A stretch of DNA of 64,000 bases. Origin: Sanderia malayensis (Eukaryota; Cnidaria; Scyphozoa; Semaeostomeae; Pelagiidae). Within the stretch, counting starts at the first letter, position 1. Every line of letters begins with the position of its first letter. Below the pieces are notes generated by a model. It saw nothing but the letters and a program-made list of their open reading frames with translations, made no database searches and was not told where the DNA came from. The DNA lies in the NCBI GenBank assembly GCA_013076295.1, contig RQOL01000468.1:1-64000 (forward strand), given 5' to 3'. This document shows positions 13,430 to 27,200 of this stretch, in pieces. The position numbers and the translations under genes were made by a program.

Positions 13430-15570
13430 CTGAACATTGCCTTTTATCATCATCGCGTTATTATTAATTGGAGAAGAGTTGCTGCTGAACATTGTTTTTT
13501 ATCGTCATTGCGTCGTTATTAACTGGGGAAGAGTTGCTGCTAAAGATTGTCTTTTATCGTCACTGGGTCTTTATTATCTGGAGAATAGTTGCTGCTGAAC
13601 ATTGTTTTTTATCATCATTGCGTCTTTATTAGCTAGAGAAGAGTTGTGGCTGAACATTGTCTTTTATCGTCATTGGGTATTTATTACCTGGAGAATAGTT
13701 ACTGCTTAACATTGTCTTTTCGCGTCATTGAGCCCTTTTTACTGTAGAAGAGTTGCTGCTGAACATTGTCTTATATCGTCATTGGGTCTTTGTTACAGGA
13801 GAAGACTTGCTGCTGAACATTGTTTTTTATCATCATTGCGTCTTTATTAACTGGAAAAAAGTTGCTGCTAAAGATTGTCTTTTATCGTCATTGGGTCTTT
13901 ATTATCTGGAGAATAGTTGCTGCTGAACATTGTTTTTATCATCATTAAGTCTTTATTAGCTAGAGAAGAGTTGTTGCTGAACATTGTCTTTTATCGTCAT
14001 TGGGTCTTTTTTGCTGGAGAAGAGTGGCTGCTCAACAATATCTTTTATCGTCATTGAGTCTTTATTATCTGGAGAAATGATACTGCTGAACATTGTCTTT
14101 TATCTTCATTGGGTCTTTATAACTGGAAAAGAGTTGCTGATGAACCTTGTTCTTCATCATCATTGGGTCTTAATTAACTGGGGAAGCGTTGCGCTACTGA
14201 AAATTGTTTTTTAGCGTCATTGAGTCTTTATTACTGGAGAAGGGTTGCTGCAGAACATTGTCTTATATCGTCATTGGGTGTTTATTACAGGAGAAGACTT
14301 GCTGCGGAACATTGTTTTTTATCATCATTGCGTCTTTATTAACTGGAGAAAAGTTGCTGCTAAAGATTGTCTTTTATCGTCGTTGGGTCTTTATTATTTG
14401 GAGAATAGTTGCTGTGGAACATTGTTTCTTATCATCATTGCGTCTTCATTAACTGGAAAAGAGTCGCTGCTGAACCTTGTTCTTCATCATCATTTGGTCT
14501 TCATTAACTGGGGAAGAGTTGCGCTACTGAACATTGTTTTTATCGCCACTGAGCCTAATTACTGGAGAAGGGTTGCTGCAGAACATTGTCTTTTATCGTC
14601 ATTGGGTCTTTATTACTAGTGAAGAGTTGCTGCTGCACATTGTCTTTTATCATCATTGGGTCCTTATTACTGGAGAAGAGTTGCTGCTGAACATTGTCTT
14701 TGATCGTCTTTGGGTCTTTGTTATTCGAGAAGAGTTGCTGCTGAACATTGCCTTTTATCATCATCGCGTTATTATTAATTGGAGAAGAGTTGCTGCTGAA
14801 CATTGTTTTTTATCGTCATTGCGTCGTTATTAACTGGGGAAGAGTTGCTGCTAAAGATTGTCTTTTATCGTCACTGGGTCTTTATTATCTGGAGAATAGT
14901 TGCTGCTGAACATTGTTTTTTATCATCATTGCGTCTTTATTAGCTAGAGAAGAGTTGTTGCTGAACATTGTCTTTTATCGTCATTGGGTATTTATTACCT
15001 GGAGAATAGTTACTGCTTAACATTGTCTTTTCGCGTCATTGAGCCCTTTTTACTGTAGAAGAGTTGCTGCTGAACATTGTCTTATATCGTCATTGGGTCT
15101 TTGTTACAGGAGAAGACTTGCTGCTGAACATTGTTTTTTATCATCATTGCGTCTTTATTAACTGGAAAAAAGTTGCTGCTAAAGATTGTCTTTTATCGTC
15201 ATTGGGTCTTTATTATCTGGAGAATAGTTGCTGCTGAACATTGTTTTTATCATCATTAAGTCTTTATTAGCTAGAGAAGAGTTGTTGCTGAACATTGTCT
15301 TTTATCGTCATTGGGTCTTTTTTGCTGGAGAAGAGTGGCTGCTCAACAATATCTTTTATCGTCATTGAGTCTTTATTATCTGGAGAAATGATACTGCTGA
15401 ACATTGTCTTTTATCTTCATTGGTCTTTATAACTGGAAAAGAGTTGCTGATGAACCTTGTTCTTCATCATCATTGGGTCTTAATTAACTGGGGAAGCGTT
15501 GCGCTACTGAAAATTGTTTTTTAGCGTCATTGAGTCTTTATTACTGGAGAAGGGTTGCTGCAGAACATTG
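13430..15570. repeat. Higher-order duplication, period about 1,310 bp
   Basis: A block starting with the distinctive ATTGCCTTTTATCATCATCG monomer at about 13,432 recurs at about 14,743. The monomer containing GTGGCTGCTCAACAATATC follows near 14,022 and again about 1,311 bp later. The TTTTTTAGCGTCATTGAG variant occurs at 14,204 and 15,514. The two copies are nearly identical, which points to a recent tandem duplication of about 24 monomers. Confidence 0.8.
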
Positions 15571-15622
15571 TCTTTTATCGTCATTGGGTCTTTATTAGCT
15601 GGAGAAGAATTGCTGCTGAACA

Positions 15623-18600
15623 TTGTCTTTTATCATCATTGCGTCTTTATTAACTGGAGAAGAGTTGCTGCTGAACACTATCTTTTATCGCCATTGGGTC
15701 TTTATTATCTGGAGAAAGGATGCTGCTGAACAATTTGTTTTATCGTCACTGGGTCCTTATTACTGGAGAAGAGTTGCTGCTGAACATTGTCCTTTACAAT
15801 CATTGTGCCTTTACTACTGGAGAAGAGTTGCTGCTGAACATTGTCTTTTATCATCATTGCCTCTTCATTAACTGGAAATAAGTCGCTGCTGAACCTTGTT
15901 CTTCATCATCATTTGGTCTTTATTAAATGGGGAAAAGTTGCGCTACTGAACATTGTCTTTTATCATCATTGCGTCTTTATTAACTGGAGAAGAGTTGCTG
16001 CTGAACACTATCTTTTATCGCCATTGGGTCTTTATTATCTGGAGAAAGGATGCTGCTGAACAATTTGTTTTATCGTCACTGGGTCCTTATTACTGGAGAA
16101 GAGTTGCTGCTGAACATTGTCCTTTACAATCATTGTGCCTTTACTACTGGAGAAGAGTTGCTGCTGAACATTGTCTTTTATCATCATTGCCTCTTCATTA
16201 ACTGGAAATAAGTCGCTGCTGAACCTTGTTCTTCATCATCATTTGGTCTTTATTAAATGGGGAAAAGTTGCGCTACTGAACATTGTTTTTTATCGTCACT
16301 GGGTCTTTATTACTGGAGAAGAGTTGCTGCTGAACATTGTCTTTTATCATGATTGGGACTTTTTTACTCTGAAGAGTTGCTGCTGAACATTGTCTTTTAT
16401 CATCATTTCGTGTTTATTACCTGGGGAATACTTACTGCTGAACATTGCCTTTTCTCGTCTTTGAGCCCTTATTACTGTAGAAGAGTTGCTGCTGAACTTT
16501 GCCTTTTATCATCATTGCGTCTTTATTAACTGGAGAAGAGTTTCTGCTGAACATTGTCTTTTATCTTCATTGCGTCTTTATTACCTGGAGAGTAGTTACT
16601 GCTGAATATTGTCTTTTCTCGTAATTGAGCCCTTATTACTGTAGAAGAGTTGCTGCAGAACATTGTTCTTTTATCATCAATGCGTCTTTATTAACTGGAG
16701 AAGAGTTGCTGCTGAACATTGTTTTTATCATCATTCCGTCTTTTTTACTGTAGAAGAGTTGCTGGAGAACATTGTCTTTTATCGTAATTGGGTCTTTATT
16801 ACTGGAGAACAGGTGCTGCTGAACATTGTCTTTTATCATGATTGGGTCTTAATTACTGTGAAGAGTTGCTGCTGAACATTGTCTTTTATCATCATTGCGT
16901 CTTTATTAACTGGAGAAGGGTTGCTGCTGAACATTGTTTTTTATCGTCATTGCGTCGTTATTAACTGGAAAAGAGTTGCTGCTAAACATTGTCTTTTATC
17001 GTCATTGGGTTTTTATTACTGGGAAAAAGCTGCTGCTGAAAACTGTCTTTCATCATCCTTGGGTCTTTTTTATCTGGAGAAAAGTTGCTGCTGAACATTG
17101 TATTTTATCATCATTGCGTCTTTATTAACTGGAGAAGAGTTGCTGCTGAACATTGTCTTTTATTGTCATTGGGTCTTTATTACTGGAGAGCAGGTGCTGC
17201 TGAACATTGTCTTTTATCATGATTGGGTCTTTTTTATTGTGAAGAGTTGCTGCTGAACATTGTTATTTATCATCATTGCGTCTTTATTAACTGGAGAAGA
17301 GTTGCTGCTGAACCTTGTTCTTCATCATCATTTGGTATTTATTAACTGGGGAAAAGTTGCGCTACTGAACATTGTTTTTTATCGTCATTGCGTCGTTATT
17401 AACTGGGGAAGAGTTGCTGCTAAAGATTGTCTATTATCGTCATTGGGTCTTTATTATCTGGAGAATAGTTGCTGCTGAATATTTTTTTATCCTCATTGCG
17501 TTTTTATTAGCTAGAGAAGAGTTGCTGCTGAACATTGTCTTTTATCACCATTGCGTCTTAATTAACTGGAAAAGAGTCGCTGCTGAACCTTGTTCTTCAT
17601 CATCATTTGGTATTTATTAACTGGGGAAAAGTTGCGCTACTGAACATTGTTTTTTATCGTCATTGCGTCGTTATTAACTGGGGAAGAGTTGCTGCTAAAG
17701 ATTGTCTATTATCGTCATTGGGTCTTTATTATCTGCAGAATAGTTGCTGCTGAACATTTTTTTTATCCTCATTGCGTCTTTATTAGCTAGAGAAGAGTTG
17801 CTGCTGAACATTGTTTTTTATCATCATTGCGTCTTTATTACCTAGAGAAGAGTTGTTGCTGAACATTTTCTTTTATAGTCATTGGGTGTTTATTACCTGG
17901 AGAATAGTTACTGCTTAACATTGTCTTTTCGCGTCATTGAACCCTTTTTACTGTAGAAGAGTTGCTGCTGAACATTGTCTTATATCGTCATTGGGTGTTT
18001 ATTACCTGGAGAATAGTTACTGCTTAACATTGTCTTTTCGCGTCATTGAGCCCTTTTTACTGTAGAAGAGTTGCTGCTGAACATTGTCATATATCGTCAT
18101 TGGGTGTTTATTACAGGAGAAGACTTGCTGCGGAACATTGTTTTTTATCATCATTGCGCCTTTATTAACTGGAAAAAAGTTGCTGCTAAAGATTGTCTTT
18201 TATCGTCATTGGGTGTTTATTATCTGGAGAATAGTTGCTGCTGAACTTTGTCTTTTATCATCATTGCGTCTTTATTAGCTAGAGAAGGGTTGCTGCAGAA
18301 CATTGTCTTTTATCGCCATTGCGTCGTTATTAACTGGAGATGAGTTGCTGCTGAACATTGTCTTTTATCATCATTGCGTCTTTATTAACTGGAGAAGAGT
18401 TGCTGCTGAACACTATCTTTTATCGCCATTGGGTCTTTATTATCTGGAGAAAGGATGCTGCTGAACAATTTGTTTTATCGTCACTGGGTCCTTATTACTG
18501 GAGAAGAGTTGCTGCTGAACATTGTCCTTTACAATCATTGTGCCTTTACTACTGGAGAAGAGTTGCTGCTGAACATTGTCTTTTATGATCATTGCCTCTT

Positions 18601-21080
18601 CATTAACTGGAAATAAGTCGCTGCTGAACCTTGTTCTTCATCATCATTTGGTCTTTATTAAATGGGGAAAAGTTGCGCTACTGAATATTGTCTTTTATCA
18701 TCATTGCGTCTTTATTAACTGGAGAAGAGTTGCTGCTGAACACTATCTTTTATCGCCATTGGGTCTTTATTATCTGGAGAAAGGATGCTGCTGAACAATT
18801 TGTTTTATCGTCACTGGGTCCTTATTACTGGAGAAGAGTTGCTGCTGAACATTGTCCTTTACAATCATTGTGCCTTTACTACTGGAGAAGAGTTGCTGCT
18901 GAACATTGTCTTTTATCATCATTGCCTCTTCATTAACTGGAAATAAGTCGCTGCTGAACCTTGTTCTTCATCATCATTTGGTCTTTATTAAATGGGGAAA
19001 AGTTGCGCTACTGAACATTGTTTTTTATCGTCACTGGGTCTTTATTACTGGAGAAGAGTTGCTGCTGAACATTGTCTTTTATCATGATTGGGACTTTTTT
19101 ACTCTGAAGAGTTGCTGCTGAACATTGTCTTTTATCATCATTTCGTGTTTATTACCTGGGGAATACTTACTGCTGAACATTGCCTTTTCTCGTCTTTGAG
19201 CCCTTATTACTGTAGAAGAGTTGCTGCTGAACTTTGCCTTTTATCATCATTGCGTCTTTATTAACTGGAGAAGAGTTTCTGCTGAACATTGTCTTTTATC
19301 TTCATTGCGTCTTTATTACCTGGAGAGTAGTTACTGCTGAATATTGTCTTTTCTCGTAATTGAGCCCTTATTACTGTAGAAGAGTTGCTGCAGAACATTG
19401 TTCTTTTATCATCAATGCGTCTTTATTAACTGGAGAAGAGTTGCTGCTGAACATTGTTTTTATCATCATTCCGTCTTTTTTACTGTAGAAGAGTTGCTGG
19501 AGAACATTGTCTTTTATCGTAATTTGGTCTTTATTACTGGAGAACAGGTGCTGCTGAACATTGTCTTTTATCATGATTGGGTCTTAATTACTGTGAAGAG
19601 TTGCTGCTGAACATTGTCTTTTATCATCATTGCGTCTTTATTAACTGTAGAAGGGTTGCTGCTGAACATTGTTTTTTATCGTCATTGCGTCGTTATTAAC
19701 TGGAAAAGAGTTGCTGCTAAACATTGTCTTTTATCGTCATTGGGTTTTTATTACTGGGAAAAAGCTGCTGCTGAAAACTGTCTTTCATCATCCTTGGGTC
19801 TTTTTTATCTGGAGAAAAGTTGCTGCTGAACATTGTATTTTATCATCATTGCGTCTTTATTAACTGGAGAAGAGTTGCTGCTGAACATTGTCTTTTATTG
19901 TCATTGGGTCTTTATTACTGGAGAGCAGGTGCTGCTGAACATTGTCTTTTATCATGATTGGGTCTTTTTTATTGTGAAGAGTTGCTGCTGAACATTGTTA
20001 TTTATCATCATTGCGTCTTTATTAACTGGAGAAGAGTTGCTGCTGAACCTTGTTCTTCATCATCATTTGGTATTTATTAACTGGGGAAAAGTTGCGCTAC
20101 TGAACATTGTTTTTTATCGTCATTGCGTCGTTATTAACTGGGGAAGAGTTGCTGCTAAAGATTGTCTATTATCGTCATTGGGTCTCTATTATCTGGAGAA
20201 TAGTTGCTGCTGAATATTTTTTTTATCCTCATTGCGTTTTTATTAGCTAGAGAAGAGTTGCTGCTGAACATTGTCTTTTATCACCATTGCGTCTTAATTA
20301 ACTGGAAAAGAGTCGCTGCTGAACCTTGTTCTTCATCATCATTTGGTATTTATTAACTGGGGAAAAGTTGCGCTACTGAACATTGTTTTTTATCGTCATT
20401 GCGTCGTTATTAACTGGGGAAGAGTTGCTGCTAAAGATTGTCTATTATCGTCATTGGGTCTTTATTATCTGCAGAATAGTTGCTGCTGAACATTTTTTTT
20501 ATCCTCATTGCGTCTTTATTAGCTAGAGAAGAGTTGCTGCTGAACATTGTTTTTTATCATCATTGCGTCTTTATTACCTAGAGAAGAGTTGTTGCTGAAC
20601 ATTTTCTTTTATAGTCATTGGGTGTTTATTACCTGGAGAATAGTTACTGCTTAACATTGTCTTTTCGCGTCATTGAGCCCTTTTTACTGTAGAAGAGTTG
20701 CTGCTGAACATTGTCTTATATCGTCATTGGGTGTTTATTACCTGGAGAATAGTTACTGCTTAACATTGTCTTTTCGCGTCATTGAGCCCTTTTTACTGTA
20801 GAAGAGTTGCTGCTGAACATTGTCATATATCGTCATTGGGTGTTTATTACAGGAGAAGACTTGCTGCGGAACATTGTTTTTTATCATCATTGCGCCTTTA
20901 TTAACTGGAAAAAAGTTGCTGCTAAAGATTGTCTTTTATCGTCATTGGGTGTTTATTATCTGGAGAATAGTTGCTGCTGAACTTTGTCTTTTATCATCAT
21001 TGCGTCTTTATTAGCTAGAGAAGGGTTGCTGCAGAACATTGTCTTTTATCGCCATTGCGTCGTTATTAACTGGAGATGAG
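15623..21080. repeat. Higher-order repeats of 330 bp and about 2,735 bp
   Basis: A six-monomer, 330-bp block (15,623-15,952) is immediately repeated at 15,953. This doublet and its right flank recur at 18,358 and 18,688, an offset of 2,735 bp. Other paired landmarks at the same spacing are 16,663/19,398, 16,879/19,614, 17,260/19,995 and 18,084/20,820 (2,736). The 330-bp doublet is therefore older than the 2.7-kb duplication that copied it. Confidence 0.88.
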
Positions 21081-24000
21081 TTGCTGCTGAACATTGTCTT
21101 TTATCATCATTGCGTCTTTATTAACTGGAGAAGAGTTGCTGCTGAACATTGTCTTTTATCGTCATTGGGTCCTTATTACTGGAGAAGAGTTGCTGCTGAA
21201 CATTGTGCTTTACAATCATTGTGCCTTTACTACTGGAGAAGAGTTGCTGCTGAACATTGTCTTTTATCATCATTGCGTTTTCATTAACTGGAAAAGAGAC
21301 GCTGCTGAACCTTGTTTATCATCATCATTTGGTCTTTATTATCTGGGGAAAAGTTGCGCTACTGAGCATTGTTTTTTATCGTCATTGAGTCTTTATTACT
21401 GGAGAACGTTTGGTGCTGAACATTGTCTTTTATCATCATTGCGTCTTTATTAACTGGAGAAGAGTTGCTGCTGAACATTGTCTTTTATCTTCATTGCGTC
21501 TTTATTACCTGGAGAGTAGTTACTGCTGAATATTGTCTTTTCTCGTAATTGAGCCCTTATTACTGTAGAAGAGTTGCTGCAGAACATTGTTCTTTTATCA
21601 TCAATGCGTCTTTATTAACTGGAGAAGAGTTGCTGCTGAACATTGTTTTTTATCATCATTCCGTCTTTTTTACTGTAGAAGAGTTGCTGGAGAACATTGT
21701 CTTTTATCGTAATTGGGTCTTTATTACTGGAGAACAGGTGCTGCTGAACATTGTCTTTTATCATGATTGGGTCTTAATTACTGTGAAGAGTTGCTGCTGA
21801 ACATTGTCTTTTATCATCATTGCGTCTTTATTAACTGGAGAAGAGTTGCTGCTGAACATTGTTTTTTATCGTCATTGCGTCGTTATTAACTGGAAAAGAG
21901 TTGCTGCTAAACATTGTCTTTTATCGTCATTGGGTTTTTATTACTGGGAAAAAGCTGCTGCTGAAAACTGTCTTTCATCATCCTTGGGTCTTTTTTATCT
22001 GGAGAAAAGTTGCTGCTGAACATTGTATTTTATCATCATTGCGTCTTTATTAACTGGAGAAGAGTTGCTGCTGAACATTGTCTTTTATTGTCATTGGGTC
22101 TTTATTACTGGAGAGCAGGTGCTGCTGAACATTGTCTTTTATCATGATTGGGTCTTTTTTATTGTGAAGAGTTGCTGCTGAACATTGTTATTTATCATCA
22201 TTGCGTCTTTATTAACTGGAGAAGAGTTGCTGCTGAACCTTGTTCTTCATCATCATTTGGTATTTATTAACTGGGGAAAAGTTGCGCTACTGAACATTGT
22301 TTTTTATCGTCATTGCGCCGTTATTAACTGAGGAAGAGTTGCTGCTAAACATTGTCTTTTATCGTCATTGGGTTTTTATTACTGGGAAAAAGCTGCTGCT
22401 GAAAACTGTCTTTCATCATCCTTGGGTCTTTTTTATCTGGAGAAAAGTTGCTGCTGAACATTGTATTTTATCATCATTGCGTCTTTATTAACTGGAGAAG
22501 AGTTGCTGCTGAACATTGTCTTTTATTGTCATTGGGTCTTTATTACTGGAGAGCAGGTGCTGCTGAACATTGTCTTTTATCATGATTGGGTCTTTTTTAT
22601 TGTGAAGAGTTGCTGCTGAACATTGTTATTTATCATCATTGCGTCTTTATTAACTGGAGAAGAGTTGCTGCTGAACCTTGTTCTTCATCATCATTTGGTA
22701 TTTATTAACTGGGGAAAAGTTGCGCTACTGAACATTGTTTTTTATCGTCATTGCGTCGTTATTAACTGGGGAAGAGTTGCTGCTAAAGATTGTCTATTAT
22801 CGTCATTGGGTCTTTATTATCTGGAGAATAGTTGCTGCTGAACATTTTTTTTATCCTCATTGCGTCTTAATTAGCTAGAGAAGAGTTGCTGCTGAACATT
22901 GTCTTTTATCACCATTGCGTCTTAATTAACTGGAAAAGAGTCGCTGCTGAACCTTGTTCTTCATCATCATTTGGTATTTATTAACTGGGGAAAAGTTCCG
23001 CTACTGAACATTGTTTTTTATCGTCATTGCGTCGTTATTAACTGGGGAAGAGTTGCTGCTAAAGATTGTCTATTATCGTCATTGGGTCTTTATTATCTGC
23101 AGAATAGTTGCTGCTGAACATTTTTTTTATCCTCATTGCGTCTTTATTAGCTAGAGAAGAGTTGCTGCTGAACATTGTTTTTTATCATCATTGCGTCTTT
23201 ATTACCTAGAGAAGAGTTGTTGCTGAACATTGTCTTTTATAGTCATTGGGTGTTTATTACCTGGAGAATAGTTACTGCTTAACATTGTCTTTTCGCGTCA
23301 TTGAGCCCTTTTTACTGTAGAAGAGTTGCTGCTGAACATTGTCTTATATCGTCATTGGGTGTTTATTACCTGGAGAATAGTTACTGCTTAACATTGTCTT
23401 TTCGCGTCATTGAGCCCTTTTTACTGTAGAAGAGTTGCTGCTGAACATTGTCATATATCGTCATTGGGTGTTTATTACAGGAGAAGACTTGCTGCGGAAC
23501 ATTGTTTTTTATCATCATTGCGCCTTTATTAACTGGAAAAAAGATGCTGCTAAAGATTGTCTTTTATCGTCATTGGGTGTTTATTATCTGGAGAATAGTT
23601 GCTGCTGAACTTTGTCTTTTATCATCATTGCGTCTTTATTAGCTAGAGAAGGGTTGCTGCAGAACATTGTCTTTTATCGCCATTGCGTCGTTATTAACTG
23701 GAGATGAGTTGCTGCTGAACATTGTCTTTTATCATCATTGCGTCTTTATTAACTGGAGAAGAGTTGCTGCTGAACATTGTCTTTTATCGTCATTGGGTCC
23801 TTATTACTGGAGAAGAGTTGCTGCTGAACATTGTGCTTTACAATCATTGTGCCTTTACTACTGGAGAAGAGTTGCTGCTGAACATTGTCTTTTATCATCA
23901 TTGCGTTTTCATTAACTGGAAAAGAGACGCTGCTGAACCTTGTTTATCATCATCATTTGGTCTTTATTAACTGGGGAAAAGTTGCGCTACTGAACATTGT
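19995..24000. repeat. Higher-order duplication, period about 2,628 bp
   Basis: Landmarks at 19,995, 20,820 and 21,039 recur at 22,623, 23,448 and 23,667, each 2,628 bp away. This third copy of the 2.7-kb family is about 108 bp (two monomers) shorter than the preceding period. An extra short internal repeat also occurs (the block near 21,859 recurs near 22,297). Unequal exchange between misaligned repeats would explain this. Confidence 0.82.
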
Positions 24001-24266
24001 TTTTTATCGTCATTGAGTCTTTATTACTGGAGAACGTTTGGTGCTGAACATTGTCTTTTATCATCATTGCGTCTTTATTAACTGGAGAAGAGTTGCTGCT
24101 GAACATTGTTTTTTATCGTCATTGCGTCGTTATTACTGGAGAACGTTTGGTGCTGAACATTGTCTTTTATCGTCATTGGGTCTTTATTACTGGAGAAGAG
24201 TTGCTGCTGAACATTGTCTTTTATCATGATTGGGATTTTTTTAATGTGAAGAGTTGCTGCTGAACA

Positions 24267-27200
24267 TTGTCTTTTATCATCATTGCGTCTTTATTAACTG
24301 GAGAAGAGTTGCTGCAGAAAATTGTATTTTATCATCATTGCCTCTTTATTAACTGCAGAGGAATTGCTGCTGAACATTGTCTTTTATCGTCTTTGGGTCT
24401 TTGTTACTGGAGGAGAGTTGCTGCTGAACATTTTCTTTTATCATGTTTGCGTCTTTATTACTGGGGAAGAGTTGGTGCTGAACATTGTCTTTTATCGCCA
24501 TTGCGTCGTTATTACTGGAGAAGAGTTGCTGCTGAACATTGTCCTTTAGCATCATTGCGTTTTTATCAACTGGAAAAGAATCGCTGCTGAACCTTGTTCT
24601 TCATCATCATTTGGTCATCATTAACTGGGGAAGAGTTGCGCTACTGAACATTGTTTTTATCGTCACTGAGCCTAATTACTGGAGAAGGGTTGCTGCAGAA
24701 CATTGTCTTTTATCTTCATTTGGTCTTTATTAACTGGAGAAGAGTTGCTGCTGATCATTGTTTTTTAACGTCATTGCATCTTTATTAACTGGAGAAGAGT
24801 TGCTGCTGAACATTGTTTTTTAACGTCATTGCGTCGTTATTAACTGGAAAAGAGTTGCTGCTGAACATTGTCTTTCATCATCCTTGGGTCTTTGTTATCT
24901 GGAGAAAAGTTGCTGCTGAACATTGTATTTTATCATCATTGCCTCTTTATTAACTGCAGAGGAATTGCTGCTGAACATTGTCTTTTATCGTCTTTGGGTC
25001 TTTGTTACTGGAGGAGAGTTGCTGCTGAACATTTTCTTTTATCATGTTTGCGTCTTTATTACTGGGGAAGAGTTGGTGCTGAACATTGTCTTTTATCGCC
25101 ATTGCGTCGTTATTACTGGAGAAGAGTTGCTGCTGAACATTGTCCTTTAGCATCATTGCGTTTTTATCAACTGGAAAAGAATCGCTGCTGAACCTTGTTC
25201 TTCATCATCATTTGGTCATCATTAACTGGGGAAGAGTTGCGCTACTGAACATTGTTTTTATCGTCACTGAGCCTAATTACTGGAGAAGGGTTGCTGCAGA
25301 ACATTGTCTTTGATCGTCTTTGGGTCTTTATTATCTGGAGAATAGTTGCTGCTGAACATTGTTTTTATCATCATTAAGTCTTTATTAGCTAGAGAAGATT
25401 TGTTGCTGAACATTGTCTTTTATCGTCATTGGGTCTTTTTTGCTGGAGAAGAGTGGCTGCTCAACATTATCTTTTATCGTCATTGAGTCTTTATTATCTG
25501 GAGAAATGATACTGCTGAACATTGTCTTTTATCTTCATTGGGTCTTTATAACTGGAAAAGAGTTGCTGCTGAACCTTGTTCTTCATCATCATTGGGTCTT
25601 TATTAACTGGGGAAGAGTTGCGCTACTGAAAATTGTTTTTTAGCGTCATTGAGTCTTTATTACTGGAGAAGGGTTGCTGCAGAACATTGTCTTTTATCGT
25701 CATTGGGTCTTTATTAGCTGGAGAAGAATTGCTGCTTAACATTGTCTTTTATCGTCATTGGGTCTTTTTTGCTGGAGAAGAGTTGCTGCTGAACACTATC
25801 TTTTATCGTTATTGGGTCTTTATTATCTGGAGAAAGGATACTGCTGAACATTTTGTTTTATCGTCATTGGGTCCTTATTAGTGGAGAAGAATTGCTGCTG
25901 AACATTGTCCATTACAATCATTGTGCCTTTACTACTGGAGAAGAGTTGCTGCTGAACATTGTCTTTTATCATCATTGCGTTTTCATTAACTGGAAAAGAG
26001 ACGCTGCTGAACCTTGTTTATCATCATCATTTGGTCTTTATTAACTGGAGAAAAGTTGCGCTACTGCACATTGTCTTTTATCATCATTGGGTCCTTATTA
26101 CTGGAGAAGAGTTGCTGCTGAACATTGTCTTTGATCGTCTTTGGGTCTTTATTATCTGGAGAATAGTTGCTGCTGAACATTGTTTTTATCATCATTAAGT
26201 CTTTATTAGCTAGAGAAGAGTTGTTCCTGAACATTGTCTTTTATCGTCATTGGGTCTTTTTTGCTGGAGAAGAGTGGCTGCTCAACATTATCTTTTATCG
26301 TCATTGAGTCTTTATTATCTGGAGAAATGATACTGCTGAACATTGTCTTTTATCTTCATTGGGTCTTTATAACTGGAAAAGAGTTGCTGCTGAACCTTGT
26401 TCTTCATCATCATTGGGTCTTTATTAACTGGGGAAGAGTTGCGCTACTGAAAATTGTTTTTTAGCGTCATTGAGTCTTTATTACTGGAGAAGGGTTGCTG
26501 CAGAACATTGTCTTTTATCGTCATTGGGTCTTTATTAGCTGGAGAAGAATTGCTGCTTAACATTGTCTTTTATCGTCATTGGGTCTTTTTTGCTGGAGAA
26601 GAGTTGCTGCTGAACACTATCTTTTATCGTTATTGGGTCTTTATTATCTGGAGAAAGGATACTGCTGAACATTTTGTTTTATCGTCATTGGGTCCTTATT
26701 AGTGGAGAAGAATTGCTGCTGAACATTGTCCATTACAATCATTGTGCCTTTACTACTGGAGAAGAGTTGCTGCTGAACATTGTCTTTTATCATCATTGCG
26801 TTTTCATTAACTGGAAAAGAGACGCTGCTGAACCTTGTTTATCATCATCATTTGGTCTTTATTAACTGGGGAAAAGTTGCGCTACTGAACATTGTTTTTT
26901 ATCGTCATTGAGTCTTTATTACTGGAGAACGTTTGGTGCTGAACATTGTCTTTTATCATCATTGCGTCTTTATTAACTGGAGAAGAGTTGCTGCTGAACA
27001 TTGTTTTTTATCGTCATTGCGTCGTTATTACTGGAGAACGTTTGGTGCTGAACATTGTCTTTTATCGTCATTGGGTCTTTATTACTGGAGAAGAGTTGCT
27101 GCTGAACATTGTCTTTTATCATGATTGGGATTTTTTTAATGTGAAGAGTTGCTGCTGAACATTGTCTTTTATCATCATTGCGTCTTTATTAACTGGAGAA

